Of a stretch of DNA of 64,000 nt, positions 23,812-32,884 are shown one piece after another (the stretch's first letter is position 1; the number at the start of each line of letters is the position of its first letter). A program made the translations under genes and the position numbers. The notes below the pieces were generated by a model that was given only the letters and a program-made list of their open reading frames with translations, made no database searches and was not told where the DNA came from. The DNA comes from Actinoplanes sp. NBC_00393. GTDB taxonomy: Bacteria > Actinomycetota > Actinomycetes > Mycobacteriales > Micromonosporaceae. The stretch lies in NCBI RefSeq assembly GCF_036053395.1, contig NZ_CP107942.1, forward strand, positions 3,066,501 through 3,130,500. The letters are read 5' to 3'.

Positions 23812-23856
23812 AGATTAGGAATGTTAAAAGAAACCGGTCAATATAAGCCGCCGGTT
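23812..23856 (-). promoter_or_regulatory. Chitinase promoter
   Basis: On the minus strand TTGACC (23841-23836), an 18-bp spacer and TAATCT (23817-23812) form a good housekeeping-type promoter about 48 bp upstream of the chitinase ATG. AACCGG (23832-23837) and CCGGTT (23851-23856) are inverted arms around the -35, a likely regulator site. Confidence 0.5.
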
Positions 23857-23889
23857 CCGGAACAAAATGACGTGTTTCAGGGGCTCCGA

Positions 23890-25569
23890 TCAACTGAGCC
23901 GGAACGTGGTCGTGCAGGCGCGGCCGTACGAACGGATCACGATCTCGTACGCCCACACCCGGGAGCCGAACCGCGGGAAGTGCCAGCCCGCCGGTGGCCG
24001 GGTGATGCCCTGCACGAAGCTGGAGATCCGGCCGGTCGTCGTGATCGTGACGCGCCGGCCCGACGGGTGCGCGAACACCAGCCGGGTGCCGTTCACGCTG
24101 CCCGACACGTGCTTCCAGGCCGGGTCGAGGTGCCAGTGCTGCCGCCAGAGCGTGACCGCCGGGAAGTTGTCGCTGACCCGCATGGCGGGCAGGTCCCGGT
24201 TGACGTTGACGTTGCGGACGTGGTCGACGCCGAACATCCGGTCCTTGATGGTCCAGGCATGGGCGGGCGCCTGGACCACGTACGCCGAGACCGAGCCGCC
24301 GGCGTTGGTGACCTTGCGCTTGTCGGGGATGGCGACGTTCTGGCCCTTCGGGCTGAGCTGGTAGGCGTTGTATCGGTCGGTCAGGTCGTAGCTGAAGCGG
24401 CCCGGTCCGACCAGCACCCGCACGCCGCGGCTGGACCACGTGACCCCGCCGGCCCGGTCGTGGTGGCCGTGCGCGCGCCGGCCCGGGCCGTACCGGACCG
24501 TGTAGTACGTGGTGGTGGGGTCCGTCCACGACCAGCGGCCGATGATCCAGCCAGTCTGGCCGTCCCGGAACACCCGCGGCGTGGTCAGCGATCCGATGCT
24601 CCCGGCCTGCTGATCGGAGTCGCCGACCTGGACGATGGCGCCGTCCGGTTCGGTCATCCACTGGTACACCGACCGGGCCTTCGCCACGGTCGCGTCGATC
24701 GCTGTCGACGCACTCTCGGTGCCGGGGGACTGATGGAGCACATTCGCGCCCTGCGCCCACAGGCCGGCGTTCACGTTCTGGTACATCGACGACTGCTCGT
24801 ACGACGTGCCCAGCCGGGAGAATGCGAGCGGCGCCTCCTTCGACATCCGGTTGACGGCGGTGCTCTTCCAGGCCGGCATGCCGAGCAGGTCGCCCGCGCG
24901 GACCAGTTGCAGATTGGCCATCAGGCCGTGGTTGTGCACCGGGTGGTTGGGCGGGCCGTAGTAGCGCCAGCCGAGCAGGACCTTCGCGTCGGCCGCCATG
25001 CCGGTGCGCAACGATGCCGCGCCGGTCAGCGCGTAGAGGCAGTTCATCGTCTCCAGCCGGCGCAACGCGGTGCCCTCGTCCCAGCCGTAGCGGTTGGCGT
25101 TCGGATCCGGGTTCTGCTGGTGGAACCGCACCGCCTGACCGACGATGGCCGCCAGGGACTGCTGCTGGCCGTCCATGGCGGCGCGCCGGGCGAGCGGCCG
25201 CATCCACATCAGACCCTGGAACTGCAACAGCCACGTCGGGTCGGTGACCGGCGGGCTCCGCCACCACGACGACGGGATCGCGCCGACCGTGAACCCCCGG
25301 GCCGGCGGCATGCTCACCACGATCGGCTGGCCGTCCGGCACCGGGTCGATCGCCGCGCTGCCGCAGCGGGCGTCCGCCGTCGGATCCGCCGACCTGCGCG
25401 GCTCGGGCGGGCCGTAGATCTCGAGCAGGGCGTCGATGTCGTCGATGGCCACCGGATCACGCGGAATCACATGGGGATCGGCGGCCGCGGCCGGGGTCGC
25501 GCCGACCAGCACGGCCGACACCATGAGCGTGGTCACCACCGCAAGCAGAACGCGGGCCCTTGCCCTCAT
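23890..25569 (-). CDS. Secreted heparinase II/III-like protein
   Basis: A 559-residue secreted protein with signal peptide (residues 1-30, ending ATPAAAA). The N-terminal half is an alpha/alpha toroid (LARRAAMDGQQQSLAAIVGQ; TALRRLETMNCLYALTGAAS; NHPVHNHGLMANLQLVRAGD). The C-terminal half is the anti-parallel beta-sheet domain of PF07940, with RYGPGRRAHGHHDRAGGVTW and GVRVLVGPGRFSYDLTDRYN. These enzymes are uronate polysaccharide lyases, but in actinomycetes many have unknown targets. Its stop is 125 bp upstream of the chitinase gene, and the two may form a polysaccharide-degrading cluster. Substrate not assignable. Confidence 0.82.
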   Translation of the reverse strand: MRARARVLLAVVTTLMVSAVLVGATPAAAADPHVIPRDPVAIDDIDALLEIYGPPEPRRSADPTADARCGSAAIDPVPDGQPIVVSMPPARGFTVGAIPSSWWRSPPVTDPTWLLQFQGLMWMRPLARRAAMDGQQQSLAAIVGQAVRFHQQNPDPNANRYGWDEGTALRRLETMNCLYALTGAASLRTGMAADAKVLLGWRYYGPPNHPVHNHGLMANLQLVRAGDLLGMPAWKSTAVNRMSKEAPLAFSRLGTSYEQSSMYQNVNAGLWAQGANVLHQSPGTESASTAIDATVAKARSVYQWMTEPDGAIVQVGDSDQQAGSIGSLTTPRVFRDGQTGWIIGRWSWTDPTTTYYTVRYGPGRRAHGHHDRAGGVTWSSRGVRVLVGPGRFSYDLTDRYNAYQLSPKGQNVAIPDKRKVTNAGGSVSAYVVQAPAHAWTIKDRMFGVDHVRNVNVNRDLPAMRVSDNFPAVTLWRQHWHLDPAWKHVSGSVNGTRLVFAHPSGRRVTITTTGRISSFVQGITRPPAGWHFPRFGSRVWAYEIVIRSYGRACTTTFRLS

Positions 25570-25663
25570 TCATGCATGGGACACCACGCACAGGTGCAGA
25601 GTTGTCACCCGTTCGGCCGCAACGCGCCGCCTATCAGACGACGATCCGCATCGATGGCGTGTG

Positions 25664-26137
25664 TCAGGGGGTGCTGCGGCGCCGGGCCCGGAAGGCGGCG
25701 ACCCGGGTTCGGTTCTGACAGGTGACCGAGCAGAACCGCCGATGGCCGGCCGGCGAGGAGTCCACGTAGACGTCGGCGCACTGCCGGTCGCCGCAGACGC
25801 CGATCCGGTCCGGGTCGGCGGCCAGCCGCTCGCGCAGGGCGAGGGCCGCCGCCGCCAGCACGGTGTCCGCCCGATCGGGCACGGACCAGCCGGCGGCCAG
25901 GGTCCCGTCGGAGATCCGCAGCCCGGGACGCACGCCGGTGTCGTGCAGGATCGCAGTCACCGTGGCGGCGCGCTCGGCCGGATCGGTGGCGGCGAAGACC
26001 GGGTGCAGCCGATCGGCGACGCCGACCAGCTCGGATGCCGGGGTGGGGCGCGCCCCGACCTGCCGCGGCAGGCTGCCCCACTCGTTGACCAGGGCCACGA
26101 CATCGGCGGCGCTCATCGGTTCGACTGGGACCGTCAC
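25664..26137 (-). CDS. CGNR zinc-finger (ABATE-type) regulator
   Basis: A 157-residue protein with an N-terminal ABATE/DUF1470 region (ADVVALVNEWGSLPRQVGAR to about 100) and a C-terminal CGNR zinc finger: IGVCGDRQCADVYVDSSPAG, then RRFCSVTCQNRTRVAAFRAR. Cysteines pair as C-x4-C and C-x3-C, and the CGNR signature is replaced by CQNR. Such proteins are DNA-binding regulators next to transporters. It is divergent from the MFS exporter at 26237 and is its likely regulator. Confidence 0.85.
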   Translation of the reverse strand: MTVPVEPMSAADVVALVNEWGSLPRQVGARPTPASELVGVADRLHPVFAATDPAERAATVTAILHDTGVRPGLRISDGTLAAGWSVPDRADTVLAAAALALRERLAADPDRIGVCGDRQCADVYVDSSPAGHRRFCSVTCQNRTRVAAFRARRRSTP

Positions 26138-26193
26138 TCCCCCATGGTAACGCGTTGAAGGCGTTTACCGCGTTGCACCATGCGGCCGCGGGT

Positions 26194-26225
26194 CGTAACG
26201 TCATGAACGAGTTTATGCCGTTACG
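26194..26225. promoter_or_regulatory. Inverted repeat in the CGNR/MFS divergent promoter
   Basis: CGTAACG (26194-26200) and CGTTACG (26219-26225) flank 18 bp that includes a TTTATG (26213-26217 region) usable as a -10. The right arm runs into the GGAGG of the MFS gene. A second GGTAA/TTTACC pair lies at about 26146-26169. Likely binding sites of the CGNR protein. Confidence 0.4.
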
Positions 26226-26236
26226 GAGGTTGCCGG

Positions 26237-27718
26237 ATGAACCGCACGCAACGCACCGCCCTCGCCGTCCTGACCCTGCCCTGCCTGCTCGTGTCGATGG
26301 ACTCGCACGTGCTCAACCTGGCCGTTCCCGAGATCACCGCCGATCTGCATCCCACCGGCGCGCAACTGCTGTGGATCATCGACGGCTACACGTTCCTGGT
26401 CGCCGGATCACTGCTCGCGATGGGTGCGCTCGGCGACCGGATCGGCCGGCGGCGGCTCCTGCTCATCGGCGTCACCCTGTTCGCCGCGGTCTCGGTGGTT
26501 GCCGCGTTCGCGCGTACCCCCGAGACCCTGATCGCCGCCCGTGCCCTGATGGGCGTGGCCGGCGCGACGCTGATGCCGACGACGCTCGCCCTGATCCGCG
26601 GCCTGTTCCGTGAGCCACGCGAGCGCACCACGGCCCTCGCCGTCTGGACCGCGAGTTTCTCGCTCGGCGGCCTGCTCGCTCCGCTGGTCGGTGGCCTGCT
26701 CCTGGCGCACCTCTGGTGGGGCGCGGTGTTCCTGCTCGCCGTTCCGGTCGCCGTCCTGGTCCTCGCGGCCGGGCCTGCGCTGCCCGAACTGCGCGACCCC
26801 GACCCGGCCGGCTTCGACGTCGCCGGGGCGGCGCTGAGCCTGTTCGCGCTGCTCAGCATCGTCTACGGAATCAAGAGCGGGGCGGACGGTCACGGCCTGA
26901 CCAACTTCGCTGTGCCGGTCGCGGTGGGCGTCGTTCTCGGCGCTGTTTTCGTTCGCCGGCAGCACCGCACCCCGAATCCGTTGATCGAACCTGGCCTGTT
27001 CCGCGGTCCCGGCGTCGCCGTGGCACTGGTGACGAGCGTGCTCACGTTCTTCACCCACTACGGCATCCAGGTCGCGGTCGCTCAGTACCTGCAATGGGGC
27101 ATCGGTCTCGCACCGCTGCAGGCGGGGCTGTGGAACATGCCCTCGGTCGTCGTCTACCTGCTCGCCACCATGATCGCGCCGCTGGCCGTACGCCATCTCG
27201 CACCCCTGCGGGTCGTCGGCGCCGGACTGCTCGCCGTCGCCGCCGGAGCCGCCGTCCTCACCCTCGTCGCCGTCGGCGGCACCGCCGGGACCCCGGCCGA
27301 CCTGGCCCTGGTCGTCGCCGGGAGCAGCCTGTTCAGCCTGGGCCTGGCCCCGGTCTACGCCCTCACCACCGAACTGATCGTCACCGGCACCCGCCCGGAA
27401 CGCGCTGCCACCGCCGGCGCCGTCGCGGAGACCGGCGCAGAGTTCGGCGGAGCACTCGGCATGGCCCTGCTCGGCTCCCTCGGCGTCGCCGTCTACCGGC
27501 ATGCCTACCCGGCTGTCGGCGGAATGGCTGTCCCCGAGCCGGCCCGCCCGGCGTTCGAGACGGCGTTCGCCTCGATCACCGGAGTCGCCGCCGTGATCAG
27601 CCTGGGTGCGGCGGTCCTAGCCCTGCTCGCAACGGGCCGGCGACGGGGTCCGGGCGAGGCGCAGGACCGCGGCCACCGCTACGCCGAGGGCCACCGTGAG
27701 CAGGCCCGACAGCAGTAA
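26237..27718 (+). CDS. MFS multidrug exporter, DHA2 (QacA/SmvA-like) family
   Basis: A 493-residue membrane protein with about 14 transmembrane helices. Family marks are LLVSMDSHVLNLAVPEITAD (motif D1 region), GALGDRIGRRRLLLIGVTLF (motif A), ARALMGVAGATLMPTTLALI (motif B), and WTASFSLGGLLAPLVGGLLL (motif C, antiporter). QacA/SmvA relatives export cationic drugs and dyes by proton antiport. ATG 26237 has GGAGG at 26225-26229. The gene is divergent from the CGNR regulator. Its last 102 bp overlap the 3' end of the convergent MFS gene, which encodes the last cytoplasmic residues of both proteins. Confidence 0.9.
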   Translation: MNRTQRTALAVLTLPCLLVSMDSHVLNLAVPEITADLHPTGAQLLWIIDGYTFLVAGSLLAMGALGDRIGRRRLLLIGVTLFAAVSVVAAFARTPETLIAARALMGVAGATLMPTTLALIRGLFREPRERTTALAVWTASFSLGGLLAPLVGGLLLAHLWWGAVFLLAVPVAVLVLAAGPALPELRDPDPAGFDVAGAALSLFALLSIVYGIKSGADGHGLTNFAVPVAVGVVLGAVFVRRQHRTPNPLIEPGLFRGPGVAVALVTSVLTFFTHYGIQVAVAQYLQWGIGLAPLQAGLWNMPSVVVYLLATMIAPLAVRHLAPLRVVGAGLLAVAAGAAVLTLVAVGGTAGTPADLALVVAGSSLFSLGLAPVYALTTELIVTGTRPERAATAGAVAETGAEFGGALGMALLGSLGVAVYRHAYPAVGGMAVPEPARPAFETAFASITGVAAVISLGAAVLALLATGRRRGPGEAQDRGHRYAEGHREQARQQ

Positions 27719-28858
27719 GGTCAGCCGGCCGCCGAGGGCGGTGACGACCGGGCCGCCGAGCAGGGTGCCGAGCGCGGTCGACGGGGTGGTCAGGGCGGTG
27801 CGGGCGGCCAGGACGCGGCTCAGCGCGTACGGCGGGGTGCTGCTCTGGAACAGCGCGGTGGTGATCGCGGTGAACGGGCCGTAGATCAGCCCGCCCACGG
27901 CCAGCCCGAGCATGCCGGGCCAGATCGTGTCGGTCAGGCCGAGCGGCAGCAGCGCCGCGCCCCAGCCGATGATGATCACGGTGACGACCTGCCACGGTGG
28001 GCGGCGCCGCAGCGCCGACGCGCTCAGCGCGCCGATGGTGGCGCCGATGCCGAAGACCGTCCAGTACAGGCCGAGCAGGCCGGGTGAGCCGTGCAGGCCG
28101 TGCGCGACGTGGATCGGCAGGGCCACCTCGACCGGGCCGTACAGGAAGAAGAACGCGCAGGTCACGGCCAGCAGGCCGAGCAGGCGGGGACGATCGGCGA
28201 TGGTGCGCCAGGCGCCGGTGGTGGATTCCGTGGGGGTCACGGCGGCGCTGGTGCGGGTGCGCACCGACCGGGCGGCGACAGCGAGGACGGCGAAGCTGAC
28301 GGCGTCGAAGCCGATCACCCAGCCCGGACCGGTGACGGCGGTCAGCAGGCCGGCCAGGGCGGGGCCGATCACGAACGAGGCCTGGGCGAACGTGGACAGC
28401 AGCGAGTTCCCGGCGACCCGGTCCTCCTCGTCGGGCAGCAGCTCGGCGATGAGCGTGTAGGCGCCGGCGTTGCCCCAGGCGTGCAGCAGGGAGGAGATGG
28501 CGAGCAGTAGGACGTACACCATCGGGTTGAGCGTCCCGGTGATCGCCAGAATGGCGATGGCGCCCAGGGTGAGCGCCCGCAGCGCCGCGTCGGAGGCCAT
28601 CAACTGCGAGGCGCGCAGCGCACGCATCGGCTTGGCCAGCAGGACCACGCCGAGCGGCGCCGGAAGCGCGTAGGCGGCGACGGCGAGCCCGGTCCAGACA
28701 CCGGCCTGCCCGGCCGGGGCGATCTGCACGGCCAGCCAGGCCACCGCGACCATGCTCATGCCGTCGCCGAGCGCGGAGACCAGGGTGGCCGGCAGCACCC
28801 GGCGCAGCACGGGGTTGCGCAGCAGCCGGGCGATCGGAGAGGTGCGGGTTTCCAACAT
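27617..28858 (-). CDS. MFS transporter (MefA/enterobactin-exporter-like)
   Basis: A 413-residue transporter with 12 helices of the MFS_3 type: VLPATLVSALGDGMSMVAVA, WTGLAVAAYALPAPLGVVLL in the first half, and FSFLYGPVEVALPIHVAHG-like and GPFTAITTALFQSSTPPYAL segments in the second. Such pumps export macrolides, siderophores or other metabolites. It is divergent from the LuxR-NB-ARC regulator at 28958, and the composite operator between them suggests control by it. The C-terminal 34 codons are antisense to the end of the convergent DHA2 gene. Confidence 0.87.
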   Translation of the reverse strand: MLETRTSPIARLLRNPVLRRVLPATLVSALGDGMSMVAVAWLAVQIAPAGQAGVWTGLAVAAYALPAPLGVVLLAKPMRALRASQLMASDAALRALTLGAIAILAITGTLNPMVYVLLLAISSLLHAWGNAGAYTLIAELLPDEEDRVAGNSLLSTFAQASFVIGPALAGLLTAVTGPGWVIGFDAVSFAVLAVAARSVRTRTSAAVTPTESTTGAWRTIADRPRLLGLLAVTCAFFFLYGPVEVALPIHVAHGLHGSPGLLGLYWTVFGIGATIGALSASALRRRPPWQVVTVIIIGWGAALLPLGLTDTIWPGMLGLAVGGLIYGPFTAITTALFQSSTPPYALSRVLAARTALTTPSTALGTLLGGPVVTALGGRLTLLLSGLLTVALGVAVAAVLRLARTPSPARCEQG

Positions 28859-28878
28859 GGGCCCAGCCTGGTTGCGCG

Positions 28879-28923
28879 GCGCGGTGCGGGCATCCGTGCC
28901 GAGCACGGAAAGAGCACGGATCA
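28879..28923. promoter_or_regulatory. Composite operator, copy 2
   Basis: ATCCGTGC-CGA-GCACGGA (from 28892) plus a further GCACGGAT (28914-28921) gives three half-sites in the order and spacing seen at 22326-22370, with the same flanking GCGGGC on the left. It lies between the MFS gene (minus) and the LuxR-NB-ARC regulator (plus), about 35 bp from either start. Confidence 0.65.
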
Positions 28924-28957
28924 AAGACGACAGCGATCGTACGCAAGAATTGCCGCC

Positions 28958-31675
28958 ATGACGACGGAAGAGGTGTCCGCTCGTGAGGCGGAGGTTCTGG
29001 CGCTGGTCGGGCAGCACCTGAGCAACGCGGAGATCGGGGCGAAGCTGTTCATCTCCGTGCGTACCGTCGAATCGCACGTCTCCTCCCTGCTGCGCAAGCT
29101 GAACGTGGCCGACCGCCGGGCGCTCGCGCGGCGGGCCGCTCCGGCGCCGACGGCAGGCCACACGGCGCGACCGGTGCTGCCGGCGCCGCTGACCTCGTTC
29201 GTCGGGCGGGTGCCCGAGCGCGCCGCCCTCGCCGAGCTGATCGGCAGACAGCGGCAGGTGACCGCGGTCGGCCCGGGCGGGGTGGGCAAGACCCGGCTGG
29301 CGCTGGCGGTGGCCGCCGACGCCGCCGGCGAGTTCCCGGACGGGGTGTGGTTCGTCGACCTGGTTCCGGTCAGTGACGCCGGCATGGTGGTGGCGGCGGT
29401 CGCCGGGGCGCTGGGGCTGGGCGAGCAGCCGGGGCAGGGCCTGGACGAGTCGGTGTTCGCGGCGCTCGCCGATCAGCGGGCGCTGCTGGTGCTGGACAAC
29501 TGTGAGCAGGTCCGCGACGGGGTGGCGCCGTTCCTGGAGCGGCTGCTCGCGGCGTGCCCGCGGGTCAGTGTGCTGGCGACCAGCCGGGCGCGGCTGATGG
29601 TGCCGTTCGAGCGGGTGTACCCGGTGCCGCCGCTGTCGCTCGACGGTGACGCCGATGCGGTGACGCTGTTCCTGGACCGGGCGGCGTCGGTGGGTGGCCC
29701 TCCCCCGCCGGGCCTGCGCGATCACATCGTGACGGTCTGCGCCCGCCTCGACGGGATGGCCCTGGCCATCGAGCTGGCGGCGGCCCGGTGGCCGGCGCTG
29801 GGCGCGGACGGGCTGGCCGCGGGGCTGTCGGATCAGCTGCGGCTGCTGGCGGGTGGGCCGCGCGCCGACGACCGGCACCGGTCGGTGCGGGCCGCCCTGG
29901 ACTGGAGTCACGCGCTGCTCGAACCGGAGGACCGGGAGCTGCTGCGGCGGGTGTCGGTGTTCGTGAACCCGTTCATGGTCACGGCCGCCGCCCGGGTGAC
30001 CGGCTCGGCGGTGGGTGTCGTGGTGGACGGGCTGGCCCGGCTCGCGGAGCAGAGTCTGCTGACGGTCACGGCCACCGAGCGTGGCACCGAGTACCGGGCG
30101 CTGGAGACGATCCGCCAGTACGGCACCGAGCAGCTGGCGGCGGCCGGTGAGCTGGACGAGGCGCGGGACGGGCATCTGCGCTGGTGTCTGGACGAGGCCG
30201 GCGGGCTGAGCGGTGCGGACACCGCGGACTGGCGGGGGCGGTTCGACCGGGTGGCCGACGATCTGCGAGCGGCTCTCGCGTGGGCGGCGGCCGGGCGGCA
30301 CGGCGAGGCGTACGGGCTGGCTCGGGCGATGGCGGAACTGGCCTTCACTCGTACGCTGATCTCGGAATCTCAGCAGCGTTATGAGCAGGCGGCCGCGCTG
30401 GCCGGCGAACCCCGTGCGGCCGCGGCGATGCTGCGGCAGGCTGCGGCGGCGGCCGGGCTGCGGATGCGCGGGGAGGACATGTTCCGGCTGCGGCTGGCCG
30501 CGGCCGACGCGGCGCGGCAGGCCGGCGACGACGCGGGCGCGGCGGTGGATCTCGCGAACGCGGCGACCGACGCGTACCGGTTCTCCGGCAAGTTCGAGCA
30601 GGTCCCGGCGCACGGCGAGGTGGTCGCGCTGGTCGATGCGGCGCGGCAGCTGGCCGGTGACGATCCGGCCGGCCTCGCGGCGGTGGCGCTGGCCGAGGCC
30701 GGGGTGCTGGCGGACGCGTTCGGGTCGGCTCAGGGCCCGGCGGAGAACATGGTCCCGGAGACCCTCGAATACGCGCAACGCGCCGTCGACCTGGCCGGAC
30801 GCACCGGCGACCCGCTCGCCGAGTCGGCGGCGCTCGGCGCCCTGACCGGCGCGACGAGCTGGGCGGGCGACACGTTCGGCACCGCCGAGACGGCCCGGTG
30901 GCGGATGACCCGGTTGGCGTCGGCCCCGCACACACCGGCCGGCACGCACGAGGTGCTGGACGCGCTCGGCGACGCCACCGAGGCGGCGCTCGGGGCCGGC
31001 GACCTGGCCGGGGCGCGCCGGTGGTCGCGGCAGCTCGCCGATCATCCGCTGCTGGCCGAGATCGGTCACCGGGCCACCAGCTGGCTGCTGATGACCGGAG
31101 CGCTCGCCGGCGACGTCGACGAGGTGCGGGCGAGCAGCCTGCGGTTCCGTGACGCGTGGGAGCGGGCCGGCAGCCCGGTGCGGTCCTACCTGGGCCCGGC
31201 GGTGGCCGGCATCGCCATGGTCCACGGGTTGAGCGGCGACGAGGACGGCTACCGGGAGTGGACGGCCATCCTGGAGCGGGTGGGCGTCTCGCCGGGCCGG
31301 GCGCTCGGCTACGGCCCGGTGTTCGACGCGATGCTGCTGCTGCACCGCGGCCGGCCCGCCGAGGCGGTCGAGCGGCTGGCGCCGGAGCCGGACGAGGTGT
31401 GGAAGTGGGTCACCTGGATCTGGCTGCACTGGTACGTGGCGTTGCGGGCGGAGGCCGCGGTCCTGGCCGGCTCGCCGGCGGCTGAGGCGCGGGTAGCGGC
31501 GGCGCGGGGGATCGTGGCCGGCAACCCGGTCGCGGAGGCCATGGTGGAGCGGGCGCAGGCGCTGCTCGACGGTGACTTGGCACGGGTGCTCGGCACGGCG
31601 GGCGCGTTCGAGGCGGCCGGATGCCCATACCAGGCGGGGCGCAGCCGGGACCTCGGGAATCGCTCTCGACAGTGA
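28958..31675 (+). CDS. LuxR-HTH/NB-ARC/TPR transcriptional regulator
   Basis: A 905-residue STAND regulator with inverted order compared with LAL proteins. The LuxR helix-turn-helix is at the N-terminus (VSAREAEVLALVGQHLSNAE, LFISVRTVESHVSSLLRKL, residues 5-55). An NB-ARC ATPase follows: GPGGVGKTRLALAVAADAA (Walker A, about 107-125) and ADQRALLVLDNCEQVRDGV (Walker B, about 168-186). The winged-helix region and a long TPR-like array (about 430-905) complete it. It is divergent from an MFS gene and probably binds the composite operator between them; a second copy of that operator upstream of the DUF1801 operon suggests a small regulon. Confidence 0.9.
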   Translation: MTTEEVSAREAEVLALVGQHLSNAEIGAKLFISVRTVESHVSSLLRKLNVADRRALARRAAPAPTAGHTARPVLPAPLTSFVGRVPERAALAELIGRQRQVTAVGPGGVGKTRLALAVAADAAGEFPDGVWFVDLVPVSDAGMVVAAVAGALGLGEQPGQGLDESVFAALADQRALLVLDNCEQVRDGVAPFLERLLAACPRVSVLATSRARLMVPFERVYPVPPLSLDGDADAVTLFLDRAASVGGPPPPGLRDHIVTVCARLDGMALAIELAAARWPALGADGLAAGLSDQLRLLAGGPRADDRHRSVRAALDWSHALLEPEDRELLRRVSVFVNPFMVTAAARVTGSAVGVVVDGLARLAEQSLLTVTATERGTEYRALETIRQYGTEQLAAAGELDEARDGHLRWCLDEAGGLSGADTADWRGRFDRVADDLRAALAWAAAGRHGEAYGLARAMAELAFTRTLISESQQRYEQAAALAGEPRAAAAMLRQAAAAAGLRMRGEDMFRLRLAAADAARQAGDDAGAAVDLANAATDAYRFSGKFEQVPAHGEVVALVDAARQLAGDDPAGLAAVALAEAGVLADAFGSAQGPAENMVPETLEYAQRAVDLAGRTGDPLAESAALGALTGATSWAGDTFGTAETARWRMTRLASAPHTPAGTHEVLDALGDATEAALGAGDLAGARRWSRQLADHPLLAEIGHRATSWLLMTGALAGDVDEVRASSLRFRDAWERAGSPVRSYLGPAVAGIAMVHGLSGDEDGYREWTAILERVGVSPGRALGYGPVFDAMLLLHRGRPAEAVERLAPEPDEVWKWVTWIWLHWYVALRAEAAVLAGSPAAEARVAAARGIVAGNPVAEAMVERAQALLDGDLARVLGTAGAFEAAGCPYQAGRSRDLGNRSRQ

Positions 31676-31718
31676 CGAACCGGCGGGAGCCGTGCAGCGC
31701 GGCGCTACCGTGCAGGCT

Positions 31719-32261
31719 GTGGCTGACGCTGTCGTGATTCCCGGCCGGCTGTTCGGGCCCGGGGCACCGCTGACCATGTACGCCGGTGACGTCGCCGACC
31801 GTCGCGGCGCCCGGGTGCACCGGCACTCCTGGTCGCAGGAACCCCCGGAAGTGTTCGACCCGCTGCTCCAGGACTGGGTGGCCGCCGAGATCAGCCCGGC
31901 CCTCGACGCGCTCGGCGGCCGGCCGCTGCTGATCGCCAAGTCACTCGGCTCGAACGCCGCGGCGCTGGCCGCGGACCGCTCCCTTCCCGCGGTGTGGCTC
32001 ACCCCGCTGCTGCACGGGCCGTGGATCGCAGCGGCGCTGCGCCGGGCGACCGCGCCGTTCCTGCTGGTCGGCGGCACCGGCGACGAGAGCTGGAACCCGT
32101 CGCTGGCGCGCGCGCTCACCCCGTACGTCCTGGAGGTGCCCGACGCCGACCACGGCCTGTACGTGCCGGGCCCGCTCACCGGCTCGATCGCCGTGCTCGG
32201 GCAGGTGGTCGAGGCCGTCCAGGAGTTCCTCGACGCGATCGGCTGGCCGGGCTCCGGGTGA
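31719..32261 (+). CDS. Small alpha/beta hydrolase
   Basis: A 180-residue protein resembling the compact alpha/beta hydrolases without a cap. It has the strand ADAVVIPGRLFGPGAPLTMY, the nucleophile elbow LLIAKSLGSNAAALAADRSL (Ser in AKSLGS), the acid in VGGTGDESWNPSLARAL and a C-terminal His in VPDADHGLYVPG. Start choice is uncertain: GTG at 31719, 31710 and 31692 are all in frame and none has a convincing ribosome binding site; 31719 gives the usual N-terminus. It follows the LuxR-NB-ARC gene by 43 bp and precedes the YnfA gene by 31 bp. Substrate unknown. Confidence 0.72.
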   Translation: MADAVVIPGRLFGPGAPLTMYAGDVADRRGARVHRHSWSQEPPEVFDPLLQDWVAAEISPALDALGGRPLLIAKSLGSNAAALAADRSLPAVWLTPLLHGPWIAAALRRATAPFLLVGGTGDESWNPSLARALTPYVLEVPDADHGLYVPGPLTGSIAVLGQVVEAVQEFLDAIGWPGSG

Positions 32262-32292
32262 CTCAGCCCGGTCGATGTGCTGACATACGCCG

Positions 32293-32625
32293 GTGACGAT
32301 CATCCGCTCGGTCCTGCTGTTCGCCCTGGCCGCCCTCGCCGAGATCGGCGGCGCCTGGCTGATCTGGCAGGGCGTCCGCGAGCACAAGGGCGTCCTGTGG
32401 ATCGGGGCGGGCATCGCCGCGCTCGGCGCGTACGGTTTCGTCGCCACCCTGCAGGCTGACGCCAACTTCGGTCGCATCCTGGCCGCCTACGGCGGCGTCT
32501 TCGTCGCCGGGTCGCTGGCCTGGGCGATGCTGGTCGACAGGTTCAAGCCGGATCGGTACGACGTGATCGGCGCCGCCATCTGCCTGGCCGGTGTCGCCGT
32601 CATCATGTACGCGCCGCGTTCCTGA
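32293..32625 (+). CDS. YnfA/UPF0060-family small membrane protein
   Basis: A 110-residue protein with four transmembrane helices: [59 protein letters not shown] and [18 protein letters not shown]. It carries the conserved [10 protein letters not shown] and [10 protein letters not shown] motifs of UPF0060. YnfA relatives look like small multidrug-resistance (EmrE-like) dimers. GTG 32293 matches the usual length. It probably belongs to the same transcript as the upstream small hydrolase. The 259 bp after it contain no supported gene. Confidence 0.88.
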   Translation: MTIIRSVLLFALAALAEIGGAWLIWQGVREHKGVLWIGAGIAALGAYGFVATLQADANFGRILAAYGGVFVAGSLAWAMLVDRFKPDRYDVIGAAICLAGVAVIMYAPRS

Positions 32626-32884
32626 CAGCACGGCCCAGTCCGCAGCCGGGCCAGGGCGGCCAGCATCGCGTTGCCCGCGGTGAACGACTGCTGCTGGCCT
32701 GCAAGGCGCTGCGCGGCAGCGCACCTGACAGTTCAGGGCCGCGACCAGGGCTGGACGATCGATCTGGGCGACCGCCCAAAGACGGTGCCGAGGGTGCCGC
32801 GCTCACGGGTCGAGGATCCGGTGTGCCCGAACGCGGCCGGCGAAGTCGCCGGCCGCTCCCCCGCCCGGGTTCACGACTGGCGGG

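Noticed and set aside
32626..32884. Open frame for a 112-residue protein after the YnfA gene
   Set aside because: No ribosome binding site, no family similarity and overlap with the end of the haemoglobin-fusion gene.
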